A DNA stretch of 6,951 nucleotides from Actinomycetota bacterium (lineage in GTDB: Bacteria; Actinomycetota; Actinomycetes; Nanopelagicales; Nanopelagicaceae): NCBI GenBank assembly GCA_009698295.1, contig WLQO01000059.1, forward strand, positions 1-6,951, in the 5' to 3' direction. Of the stretch, positions 1-5,571 are shown one piece after another. Position 1 is the first letter of the stretch. Each line of letters opens with the position of its first letter. Under the pieces are notes generated by a model that did not search any database, was not told the origin of the DNA, and saw nothing but the letters and a program-made list of their open reading frames with translations. Made by a program: the position numbers and the translations under genes.

Positions 1-773
1 ACTTCGCGAACACTTAACCCGACTTGAGATAGCCCCAGTGCGCGCGCTAGATGAACAATTGGTGGAGCCACAATTGAATCTTTTAAAATCTCTTCGGGAA
101 GGTTTATAGCAGCACCACCATCGCCTGCGATATGGATAATTCGATCAGCGAAACCAATTACTCGCTCAAGCCTATGTTCGGCAATGACAACGGTAAGGCT
201 GAGATCATGTACGAGTCTGTGAAGAATAGAGAGCACTTCTTCTGCCGCAATCGGATCTAGCGCGCTTGTCGGCTCGTCCAGAACTAGCACTTTTGGATTC
301 ATGACTAGTGCGCTACCAATCGCAACGCGTTGCTGTTCTCCACCGCTGAGCGTAGAAATCGCCCGCGAACGTAAGTGGGAAAGCGCTAGTAGGTCAAGGA
401 TTTCTTCCACGCGCTTTCGCATCAACGCGGGTGAGATATTTAAAGCTTCCATTCCGAAGGCAAGCTCTTCTTCCACGATGTCGGTGACGAAACCTTGCGC
501 AGGATTCTGCCCCACAATTCCGACTAGGTGCGCTAGTTCGCCGGGTCTAACCAATTGGGTAGAAATACCGTCGACAGCAATATCGCCGGCCAGGATCCCG
601 CCTGTGTGATGGGGGACGAGACCATTGATTAATCTTAAGAGCGATGACTTTCCCGTCCCAGTAGAACCAATAACTAAAACCATTTCACCTTCAGTTATTT
701 CAAATGAGAGATCTTCCAGAATTGTTTTAGTTGATGTCGGATAAACCAGCGACACATTTGAAAACTTAATCAC
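1..773 (-). CDS. ECF transporter ATP-binding protein (EcfA-type), 3' end outside window
   Basis: Cytoplasmic ATPase of an energy-coupling factor (group II) vitamin importer; it powers uptake together with EcfT and an S component. The frame is open for 257 codons from a GTG at 773 to the left edge. Visible ABC motifs: Walker A GSTGTGKS (residues 36-43), Q-loop VGQNP (Q89), signature LSGGEQQ (142-148), Walker B VLVLDEP (162-168, catalytic Glu167), D-loop SALD, and the switch His in AEHR (H200), the form common in EcfA proteins. The GTG start overlaps the EcfT stop as GTGA, a coupled-translation arrangement, and the protein begins directly with the usual first beta-strand (IKFSNVSLVYP). The tail around residues 236-257 (APPIVHLARALGLSQ, then LSVRE) resembles, from memory, the linker of actinobacterial fused double-ATPase proteins, so a second ATPase domain may follow off-window; this is inference. 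It is the third gene of the riboswitch-controlled operon. Confidence 0.93.
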   Translation of the reverse strand, partial: MIKFSNVSLVYPTSTKTILEDLSFEITEGEMVLVIGSTGTGKSSLLRLINGLVPHHTGGILAGDIAVDGISTQLVRPGELAHLVGIVGQNPAQGFVTDIVEEELAFGMEALNISPALMRKRVEEILDLLALSHLRSRAISTLSGGEQQRVAIGSALVMNPKVLVLDEPTSALDPIAAEEVLSILHRLVHDLSLTVVIAEHRLERVIGFADRIIHIAGDGGAAINLPEEILKDSIVAPPIVHLARALGLSQVGLSVRE

Positions 774-1516
774 TGCGCCACCAACAATGCGAAGAGACAT
801 GAGGCGGCCGCAAAAAGAACAATTGCAGAATCAAGGTTCTGCCAAATGATCGGTCGATAGCGCGAACGTTTGCGGCTGACGCCATATCCACGTGCATCCA
901 TAGCTGCGGCTAATTCAAGAGATCTTGATAGTGAATCCTCCAGTAGCGGCAGAGCGATGGAGCGCCAAGAAGGTTTCTCGTCTCCGCGCAGCGCTCGTGC
1001 GCGCCGTATGCGCGAGATGCTCTGCACCAGGTTTGGTAGAGCTGAAGTTGCAATGACTATCGCAACACCAAATTCATAGATCACAACTGGGGTTATGCGC
1101 AAAAGTTTATGAGGACTGGTCAGAGATACTGCTGCGCCGAAAAGTGAAATTACGGAGACAATAATCAAACCTTCATGGATCGATGAAAGCAGTCGTTCTT
1201 GCGTGACTGCTCCGCCGATACGTACTCCGGCCATCCAACTGGGCAGGGGAGCGATCGGAAGAGTAAAGAGATTTCTTCCTGGTATCGGCACACCGATCAA
1301 GAGACCGACAGAAGTCCTGATAAATAAAATCACCGCACCAAGCTTTAATGAAAACCAGAAGCTGCGTGACCAAGGGGCGGAATCAGAGAACTTCCAAACG
1401 AGAATCGCTGCAACCGCAATCGATAGACCTGCCACCCATGCGTTATCGGTGCTGATTACAGCGCCGATAATTAACAAGGACCAGATCCACCAAGTCAGCG
1501 GATGCAGCGATTTCAT
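770..1516 (-). CDS. ECF transporter transmembrane subunit EcfT (CbiQ family)
   Basis: Integral membrane scaffold of an energy-coupling factor transporter; it links the vitamin-binding S component to the ATPases. The 248-residue length is normal for the family. Hydrophobic segments lie at about 8-42, 53-77, 113-133, 143-165 and 228-247. The two family-defining cytoplasmic coupling motifs are visible: ARALRG at 173-178 and AMDARGYG at 205-212, the Ala-Arg-Gly helices that insert into the ATPase grooves. The ATG at 1516 lies 10 bp after the stop of the secreted-protein gene, and the stop overlaps the ATPase start by 4 bp, so all three genes are very likely one transcript. No strong Shine-Dalgarno sequence is seen before the start, which suggests coupled translation. 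The substrate is not encoded in EcfT; the upstream cobalamin riboswitch suggests a corrinoid or precursor. Confidence 0.93.
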   Translation of the reverse strand: MKSLHPLTWWIWSLLIIGAVISTDNAWVAGLSIAVAAILVWKFSDSAPWSRSFWFSLKLGAVILFIRTSVGLLIGVPIPGRNLFTLPIAPLPSWMAGVRIGGAVTQERLLSSIHEGLIIVSVISLFGAAVSLTSPHKLLRITPVVIYEFGVAIVIATSALPNLVQSISRIRRARALRGDEKPSWRSIALPLLEDSLSRSLELAAAMDARGYGVSRKRSRYRPIIWQNLDSAIVLFAAASCLFALLVAQ

Positions 1517-1526
1517 TTAGATACGG

Positions 1527-2066
1527 TTATTTCTTCAGAGCAGCCGGCGTTGGAATTTCAACACCGCACTCTTTCTTAGGGTAATTATTGATTCCACAGA
1601 TCAGACCGCTTTTTGCTGCGCGAATCTTTACCGCTTTACCGAGTACATCAATTCCTTGCGCCTTTTTTGCGATCTTCACACAAGTCGTAAAACTCTTCTG
1701 CACCTTTTCGCCCTTAGGGGCGTAATCGCGGCTACCAAAGTCGATAACAAGAGCGATACGTTTCAAATCCTTGCTGGCTTTTACCTTGCCGCAGATCGCC
1801 GAAAAGTCGGGGCTAATCGCTGGCGCAATCGATGGCACATCATCTGAACTAAAGACGAATGACCATCCTTCGACTGATCCATCTGCAATATCAACAGTCG
1901 GACCAGTCATCGCAGCGGTCCAGCGCGTAGCACCTGGAGCGGCTTGGTAATAACCCCAATATCTATAACCCTTATCGGTCGCGTTCGCAGGTGCAGCAAG
2001 GATCAGATTCGGGATGAGAAATATAGCTGCAGCAAAAGCGCTAATTAATTTCCTATTTATTTTCAT
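1527..2066 (-). CDS. small secreted protein of a B12-riboswitch ECF operon, function unknown
   Basis: A 179-residue protein with a clear Sec signal peptide: positive N-terminus (MKINRKL), hydrophobic core at about 8-25 and a likely cleavage after ANA at residue 29. The mature part starts with an aromatic patch (YRYWGYY, 34-40), then a DGSVEGWSF stretch (62-70) and a strand-like RIALVIDFG (103-111). It has four cysteines (92, 129, 157, 167), enough for two disulfides. No lipobox is seen (no cysteine near the cleavage site), and there is no C-terminal membrane anchor, so it is probably released or loosely wall-associated. From memory it resembles an uncharacterised secreted family that sits at the head of ECF operons in Streptomyces (SCO2325-like); I cannot verify this. 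As first gene after the cobalamin riboswitch it is likely repressed when B12 is plentiful. A role in catching or handling the transported vitamin is inference only. Confidence 0.85.
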   Translation of the reverse strand: MKINRKLISAFAAAIFLIPNLILAAPANATDKGYRYWGYYQAAPGATRWTAAMTGPTVDIADGSVEGWSFVFSSDDVPSIAPAISPDFSAICGKVKASKDLKRIALVIDFGSRDYAPKGEKVQKSFTTCVKIAKKAQGIDVLGKAVKIRAAKSGLICGINNYPKKECGVEIPTPAALKK

Positions 2067-2075
2067 TTAATTCTG

Positions 2076-2088
2076 TAGAGCCTCTCTA
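2076..2088 (-). promoter_or_regulatory. possible hairpin presenting the ribosome-binding site of the secreted-protein gene
   Basis: On the minus strand TAGAG-AGG-CTCTA is a perfect 5-bp inverted repeat whose 3-nt loop is AGG; the wider word AGAGAGG is the only Shine-Dalgarno-like sequence before the ATG at 2066. The AGG is 14 nt from the start codon, rather far, so its use as a ribosome-binding site is uncertain. It is about 60 nt downstream of the riboswitch and could be part of the expression platform. Confidence 0.35.
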
Positions 2089-2150
2089 ATTGGAAGAGTC
2101 TCACAGGGGTAGTTGCAATAAAAGTAGAAAAGATACTTTCCTTGTGACTA

Positions 2151-2290
2151 CGCCCCGCAAACCTCGGCGGGTGTTTGTCTTAAGCCACTTAACGATTCAG
2201 GTAATCCGACTTAAGCGCTTATGCGCTCTTACGGTTGCGGGTCAGCGTCGGATTTGCACCGACTTCCCCTGAAAGGCAAGCTGTGAAGCT
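2151..2290 (-). promoter_or_regulatory. cobalamin (B12) riboswitch
   Basis: The minus strand carries the B12-box at 2231-2260: GGTGCAAATCC, then GACGCTGACCCGCAACCGT, preceded by GGGAAGTC, the canonical core. The 3' conserved segment AAGTCGGATTACCTGAA lies at 2196-2212, matching the family's AGTC.GGA.ACCTG motif. Supporting helices: TTCAGG (2268-2273) with CCTGAA (2196-2201) closes the core; GTCGG (2259-2263) pairs with CCGAC (2247-2251); AGCGC-ATAA-GCGCT forms the P6-like arm. The L5 sequence CCCGCAA (2235-2241) is complementary to TTGCGGG (2154-2160), which can sit in a small hairpin loop (stem CGCC/GGCG at 2151-2154 and 2166-2169). This is the expected L5-L13 kissing contact. It lies upstream of the secreted protein-EcfT-EcfA operon and should lower its expression when adenosyl- or methylcobalamin binds. 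Confidence 0.93.
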
Positions 2291-2391
2291 ATTTAATTGT
2301 CTTGATTTCTCCTACCTGCGAACCAAACCATATGGGTCGGGTAAATGCAACCAAACACGCGATCCTTGACAGTGCAGGTATGTTCAGCGCT

Positions 2392-3393
2392 ATGGAATAT
2401 AGACGCCTCGGCTCATCAGGAATGTATGTCTCGGAAATCGCTTATGGCAATTGGATTACTCATGGTTCGCAAGTTGAATCAGAAGCAGCGATTAAATGTG
2501 TTCGTACCGCTTACGATCTCGGAATCACTACTTTTGATACCGCAGATGTTTACGCGGGTACTAAAGCTGAATCTGTATTGGGCAAGGCGCTAAAGGGTAT
2601 AAAACGCGAGTCATATGAATTATTCACCAAAGTTTACTGGCCTACCGGTGCCGGCAAGAATGACCGCGGATTATCACGTAAACATATAATCGAATCTTGT
2701 AACGCATCACTAAAGCGCTTAAACACTGATCACATTGACCTATATCAAATGCATCGTTTTGATTACGAAACCCCACTTGAAGAATCCTTGAGCGCATTTG
2801 ATGATTTGATTCGAACAGGAAAAGTTCATTACATAGGTTTCTCGGAATGGAATGCAGAACAAATTTCTCAAGCCTTACGCATTCAAGATGCCAAGGGCTA
2901 TGACCGATTCGTTTCGAGCCAACCGCAATATTCTGCACTTTGGCGAGTTATTGAGAGCGAGGTCGTACCTTTAAGTAAGAAAGAAGGGATTGGCCAGATC
3001 GTTTGGTCGCCAATGGCCCAGGGAGTCTTAACTGGTAAGTACCTCCCAGGAAAGAAGCCGCCAACTGGTTCGCGCGCCACTGATAAGAAATCTGGTGCTG
3101 ACATGATTTCCAGATGGCTACGCGATGATGTTTTAAAAGCGGTACAAAATTTGGGACCCATCGCCAAAGAAGCGGATTTAACTATTGGCCAATTGGCTAT
3201 CGCTTGGGTTTTACAAAATCCAAATGTATCCAGCGCAATTATGGGCGCTACCAAACCTTCGCAAGTTAAAGAGAATGTAAAGGCATCGGGCGTAAAGCTC
3301 TCTGCTGATCAGATGAAGGCGATAGATAAAGCGCTTGGTTCGATTCCGACTACAGATCCAAAAGAGACCAAGAGTCCAAATCCACGCGCTTAG
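2392..3393 (+). CDS. aldo/keto reductase (AKR6 / Kv-beta-like), NADPH-dependent
   Basis: Cytoplasmic (beta/alpha)8-barrel oxidoreductase reducing aldehydes or ketones with NADPH; the physiological substrate is unknown. With the ATG at 2392 the protein has 333 residues, typical of the family, and begins MEYRRLGSSGMYVSEIAYGNW, the usual first strand. The catalytic tetrad is complete: Asp49 (TTFDTADVY), Tyr54, Lys80 (FTKVYWP) and His121 (YQMHRFD). GLSRKHIIES (93-102) and the SEWNAEQI segment (151-158) are characteristic of Kv-beta-like AKRs, and SAIMGATKPSQVKEN (281-295) is the dinucleotide-phosphate binding loop. An in-frame ATG at 2380 (MFSAM) is an alternative start; further upstream starts at 2332 and 2302 add residues with no family counterpart. 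It is a single-gene unit, divergent from the B12-regulated operon. Its TAG stop overlaps the DUF3043 stop by 4 bp tail to tail. Confidence 0.93.
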   Translation: MEYRRLGSSGMYVSEIAYGNWITHGSQVESEAAIKCVRTAYDLGITTFDTADVYAGTKAESVLGKALKGIKRESYELFTKVYWPTGAGKNDRGLSRKHIIESCNASLKRLNTDHIDLYQMHRFDYETPLEESLSAFDDLIRTGKVHYIGFSEWNAEQISQALRIQDAKGYDRFVSSQPQYSALWRVIESEVVPLSKKEGIGQIVWSPMAQGVLTGKYLPGKKPPTGSRATDKKSGADMISRWLRDDVLKAVQNLGPIAKEADLTIGQLAIAWVLQNPNVSSAIMGATKPSQVKENVKASGVKLSADQMKAIDKALGSIPTTDPKETKSPNPRA

Positions 3394-3929
3394 TTGATTT
3401 TTTCGCCCATCTTTACTTGCGGTTTTGGTGCGCGCATGCGACGCATCTGCGTCGAACGCAACCAACCGTAAAGTCCTAGCCCCTTGGTACTTTTACCCGG
3501 AAAGCGCGTCGCGATCTCCGTCTTAATTTTGCGCGACAAGAAGAATCCATCGACGGCCGAGAAGAGTAAAACGGCATACATAATTACGATTCCTGTAACC
3601 GCAAATGCGGCAACCGGTATTAGCGAGAGCACTAAAACGAAGGCGACGATCGGTAGAAAATATTCGCCAATCGAACGTCGTGAATCTATGTAATTACGGA
3701 TAAATTTCTTCTCCGGTCCTCGATCGCGCAACGGGAGTGCAGCTTCGTCTCCACGCAGATATGCCGCGCGTTGTGCCACACGAGCTGCACGGGCAGCATC
3801 CTTGGCACGCTTTTTCTCTACCTTTGTTGATGCTGGTGCTAAGGAAGAAATCTTTGTAGACGCTTGCGCATCTTTACGCTTGGGAGTTGGGCGCCCCTTT
3901 TTTTGAGAGCCTTCTGCTGGAGTTGTCAT
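3390..3929 (-). CDS. DUF3043 family membrane protein
   Basis: A 179-residue actinobacterial protein of unknown function. The N-terminal third is hydrophilic and rich in Lys, Arg and Ala (GRPTPKR at 12-18; a charged, probably helical KRAKDAARAARVAQRAAYLRGD at about 40-61). Next comes the conserved block LPLRDRGPEKKFIRNYIDSR (65-84). Two adjoining hydrophobic segments follow at about 90-108 and 111-131 (a hairpin in the membrane), then a cytoplasmic-looking tail with GLGLYGWLRSTQMRRMRAPKP (150-170). These blocks match what I recall of DUF3043. It lies 8 bp after nadA on the same strand, so it can be read through from nadA, but a TATAGT element 7 nt before its ATG suggests an own leaderless transcript. 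It ends tail-to-tail with the aldo/keto reductase gene. No catalytic motif is seen. Confidence 0.88.
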   Translation of the reverse strand: MTTPAEGSQKKGRPTPKRKDAQASTKISSLAPASTKVEKKRAKDAARAARVAQRAAYLRGDEAALPLRDRGPEKKFIRNYIDSRRSIGEYFLPIVAFVLVLSLIPVAAFAVTGIVIMYAVLLFSAVDGFFLSRKIKTEIATRFPGKSTKGLGLYGWLRSTQMRRMRAPKPQVKMGEKIN

Positions 3930-3936
3930 AGCGCAA

Positions 3937-3942
3937 ACTATA
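3937..3942 (-). promoter_or_regulatory. candidate -10 element for leaderless DUF3043 mRNA
   Basis: On the minus strand TATAGT (TANNNT) is followed by 7 nt and then the ATG at 3929, so transcription would begin at or next to the A of the start codon. It overlaps the nadA stop codon. No Shine-Dalgarno sequence precedes the start. The best -35-like word (TTGGCT at 3962-3967) has a 19-nt spacer, so the case rests mainly on the -10. Confidence 0.45.
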
Positions 3943-5125
3943 GGGCGAGCATCTGCTCTAGAGCCAACTTTGAGTAGCGAGCGATATCAGGAGCAACTCT
4001 AATTTGATTAACTTCATGTCCTGCTACGAGTGATTCCATCGCCCATACGAGATGAGGCAGATCAATGCGATTCATAGTTGAGCAGTAACAAACCGTCTTA
4101 TCTAGAAAGACTATTTCTTTATCTGGATGAGCCTTCGCCAATCGAGAGACTAAGTTGAGCTCAGTGCCGATCGCCCATTTGCTTCCGGCGGGGGATTCTT
4201 CAACGGTACGAATTATTGCTTCGGTACTGCCCACGACATCTGCGATTGAGACAACTTCGTGTTGGCATTCTGGATGAACTAGGACTTTTACACCGGGTAG
4301 TCGATTGCGAACTTCATTTACAGCATCAACGGTAAAACGTCCGTGCACCGAACAATGTCCGCGCCATAAAATCACTTTAGCGGCGCGAATCTGATCAGGA
4401 GTGAGTCCGCCCATCGGCTTCCAGGGATTCCAGAGAACACAATCAGAGAGTGAGAGTCCCAGAGAAAGTACGGCAGTGTTGCGTCCTAAATGTTGATCAG
4501 GCAAGAAAAGGATCTTCTCACCTTTGCTGAGCGCCCATTCCATTGTCTTCTTGGCATTAGATGAAGTGCAAATAGTCCCGCCATGTTCGCCAGTAAAACT
4601 CTTGATTGCTGCAGATGAGTTCATGTAAGTAACGGGAATAGTTTTATCCGCTACACCAAGTGAGGAAAGTTGGCTCCAGCATTCTTGTACTTGATTGGCG
4701 GTAGCCATATCTGCCATCGAACAACCCGCTGCCAGGTCAGGCAAGATAACTTTTTGATTAGCAGAGGTCAAAATATCCGCACTCTCTGCCATGAAATGAA
4801 CTCCGCAGAAAATTATGTATTCAGCTTGTGACTGTGCCGCAGCTGCTTGCGCTAACTTAAATGAGTCACCGGTGATATCTGCAAATGCAATAACTTCATC
4901 GCGTTGGTAATGATGGCCAAGCACCAGAGCACGATCACCAAGTGCTGCACGCGCGATCTTGGCGCGTGAGACTAGATCAGGATCGCTGGCTTCAGGCAGT
5001 TCACCGGTACAAGAGACGCCACGTTCTGATTCCAAATCTTGGCCGCGCCCGAGCAGCAACAAGTTAGTCAGTGAACGGCTCTGGATTGAACCGCCCTGAA
5101 CCGAACCGTTTTGAGTTGTGGTCAT
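3938..5125 (-). CDS. nadA: quinolinate synthase NadA
   Basis: Cytoplasmic [4Fe-4S] enzyme condensing iminoaspartate (from NadB) with dihydroxyacetone phosphate to quinolinate in de novo NAD synthesis. From the ATG at 5125 the protein has 395 residues, in the range of the long (Bacillus/actinobacterial) NadA type. The three likely cluster ligands are present: Cys107 (IIFCGVHFMAESA), Cys258 (WRGHCSVHG) and Cys348 (VCYCSTMNRI). Substrate-site motifs LGHHYQRDE (69-77), AGCSMAD (133-139), TYMNSSAA (166-173), CTSSNA (186-191), FLPDQHLGRN (207-216) and HPECQHEV (284-291) are all visible. An ATG at 5143 (MSENVAM) is a possible alternative start; the frame stays open to 5254, but that would run antisense into erpA. 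nadB and nadC are not in the window. It is divergent from erpA, whose product delivers Fe-S clusters, and followed after 8 bp by the DUF3043 gene. Confidence 0.96.
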   Translation of the reverse strand: MTTTQNGSVQGGSIQSRSLTNLLLLGRGQDLESERGVSCTGELPEASDPDLVSRAKIARAALGDRALVLGHHYQRDEVIAFADITGDSFKLAQAAAAQSQAEYIIFCGVHFMAESADILTSANQKVILPDLAAGCSMADMATANQVQECWSQLSSLGVADKTIPVTYMNSSAAIKSFTGEHGGTICTSSNAKKTMEWALSKGEKILFLPDQHLGRNTAVLSLGLSLSDCVLWNPWKPMGGLTPDQIRAAKVILWRGHCSVHGRFTVDAVNEVRNRLPGVKVLVHPECQHEVVSIADVVGSTEAIIRTVEESPAGSKWAIGTELNLVSRLAKAHPDKEIVFLDKTVCYCSTMNRIDLPHLVWAMESLVAGHEVNQIRVAPDIARYSKLALEQMLAL

Positions 5126-5180
5126 AGCCACATTCTCGCTCATAAATGGCGTTGCTGTCGCATCGGCGCAGTTGGGCAGG

Positions 5181-5186
5181 TAGGCT
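5181..5186 (+). promoter_or_regulatory. candidate -10 element for leaderless erpA mRNA
   Basis: TAGGCT (TANNNT) followed by exactly 6 nt (AAGCCC) and then the erpA ATG at 5193 places the transcription start at the start codon. No purine-rich ribosome-binding site lies between. No clear -35 hexamer was found. The whole nadA-erpA gap is only 67 bp (5126-5192), so both promoters must share it. Confidence 0.45.
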
Positions 5187-5192
5187 AAGCCC

Positions 5193-5543
5193 ATGACAAC
5201 TGAGACAACCACAACTTCAACATCGATCGCACTTACCGATGTTGCCTCTGCCAAGGTAGCCGCGCTCCTCGCTCAAGAAGGTCGCGATGACCTTTATCTG
5301 CGCGTTGCCGTACAACCAGGTGGATGTTCTGGTCTTCGCTACCAGCTCTATTTTGATGAGCGCAACCAAGAAGGCGATATCGCCCGTGAATTCGGTTCTG
5401 TAAAAGTAGTTGTCGACAAGATGAGCGATCCATATTTGATGGGCGCCACAATTGATTTTGTAGACACTATCGAGAAGCAAGGTTTCACAATCGATAACCC
5501 AAATGCACAAGGCTCTTGTGCTTGCGGCGATTCATTTAATTAA
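5193..5543 (+). CDS. erpA: A-type iron-sulfur cluster carrier/insertion protein (HesB/IscA/ErpA family)
   Basis: Small cytoplasmic carrier that accepts Fe-S clusters from the assembly machinery and passes them to apo-enzymes. The 116 residues match the family length. The three ligand cysteines are present: Cys45 in QPGGCSGLRY and the C-terminal pair Cys109 and Cys111 in GSCACGDSF, the C-x(63)-C-x-C pattern. The core has LRVAVQPGGCSG, the YQLYFDE strand and TIDFVDTIEKQGFTIDNPNA. The N-terminus is Thr-rich (MTTETTTTSTS) before the conserved LTDVASAKV helix. The symbol erpA follows common actinobacterial annotation; IscA is the alternative name and sequence alone does not separate them firmly. 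It is divergent from nadA (an Fe-S client) and 28 bp upstream of adoK. A leaderless start is suggested by TAGGCT 6 nt before the ATG. Confidence 0.95.
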   Translation: MTTETTTTSTSIALTDVASAKVAALLAQEGRDDLYLRVAVQPGGCSGLRYQLYFDERNQEGDIAREFGSVKVVVDKMSDPYLMGATIDFVDTIEKQGFTIDNPNAQGSCACGDSFN

Positions 5544-5546
5544 AGA

Positions 5547-5556
5547 TAAACGTTTA
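5547..5556. promoter_or_regulatory. LacI/PurR-like palindrome upstream of adoK
   Basis: TAAACGTTTA is a perfect 10-bp palindrome with the central CG and AAACGTTT core typical of LacI-family operators, including the core of the enterobacterial PurR box. It sits 3 bp upstream of the candidate adoK -10 element. A second, shorter AACGTT (5566-5571) follows between that element and the start codon; the two centres are 17 bp apart. Operator function is inference; no regulator gene is in the window. Confidence 0.35.
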
Positions 5557-5559
5557 CTT

Positions 5560-5565
5560 TAATTT
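5560..5565 (+). promoter_or_regulatory. candidate -10 element for leaderless adoK mRNA
   Basis: TAATTT (TANNNT) is followed by exactly 6 nt (AACGTT) and then the adoK ATG at 5572. There is no Shine-Dalgarno sequence in the 28-bp gap after erpA. adoK could also be read through from erpA. Confidence 0.45.
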
Positions 5566-5571
5566 AACGTT

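Larger units (their letters stand above)
2067..2391. promoter_or_regulatory. divergent regulatory region between the ECF operon and the aldo/keto reductase gene
   Basis: A 325-bp stretch with no convincing protein gene. From left to right it holds the leader and possible ribosome-binding site of the secreted-protein gene (2067-2150), the cobalamin riboswitch on the minus strand (about 2151-2290), and the shared promoter zone (about 2285-2391). AT-rich words near 2290-2298 (TATTTAAT on plus, TTAAAT on minus) could serve as -10 elements for either direction, but no convincing -35 partner was found. The reductase reading frame is open upstream of its ATG back to a TTG at 2302, but that extension has no family counterpart. 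Confidence 0.6.

Noticed and set aside
301..609. 102-residue plus-strand frame
   Set aside because: It is the antisense shadow of the ECF ATPase signature and Walker B region.
1203..1520. 105-residue plus-strand frame antisense to EcfT
   Set aside because: Low-information translation opposite a convincing membrane protein gene; nothing supports expression.
2090..2272. 60-residue plus-strand frame across the riboswitch
   Set aside because: It is antisense to conserved riboswitch elements, has no family resemblance and no ribosome-binding site.
2201..2290. tRNA-like or other structured RNA gene
   Set aside because: The stems and conserved bases fit the cobalamin riboswitch on the minus strand; no acceptor stem, T-loop or anticodon arm layout was found.
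2366..2371. TTGACA as -35 promoter element for the aldo/keto reductase
   Set aside because: A consensus match, but a -10 at 16-18 bp would fall at or after the ATG at 2392 and no good -10 is seen there; likely chance.
2302..2391. Longer aldo/keto reductase starting at TTG 2302 or ATG 2332
   Set aside because: The extra 20-30 residues are not part of the AKR fold, which begins at EYRRLG just after the ATG at 2392, and no ribosome-binding site supports the upstream starts.
2898..3254. 118-residue minus-strand frame inside the aldo/keto reductase gene
   Set aside because: Antisense shadow; the plus-strand frame has the full catalytic tetrad and family motifs.
5126..5254. N-terminal extension of nadA up to 5254
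   Set aside because: The frame is open, but the added residues have no NadA counterpart and 5193-5254 would be antisense to the well-supported erpA start. The ATG at 5125 (or at most 5143) fits the family.
5217..5510. 97-residue minus-strand frame inside erpA
   Set aside because: Antisense shadow of erpA, which has all three ligand cysteines.
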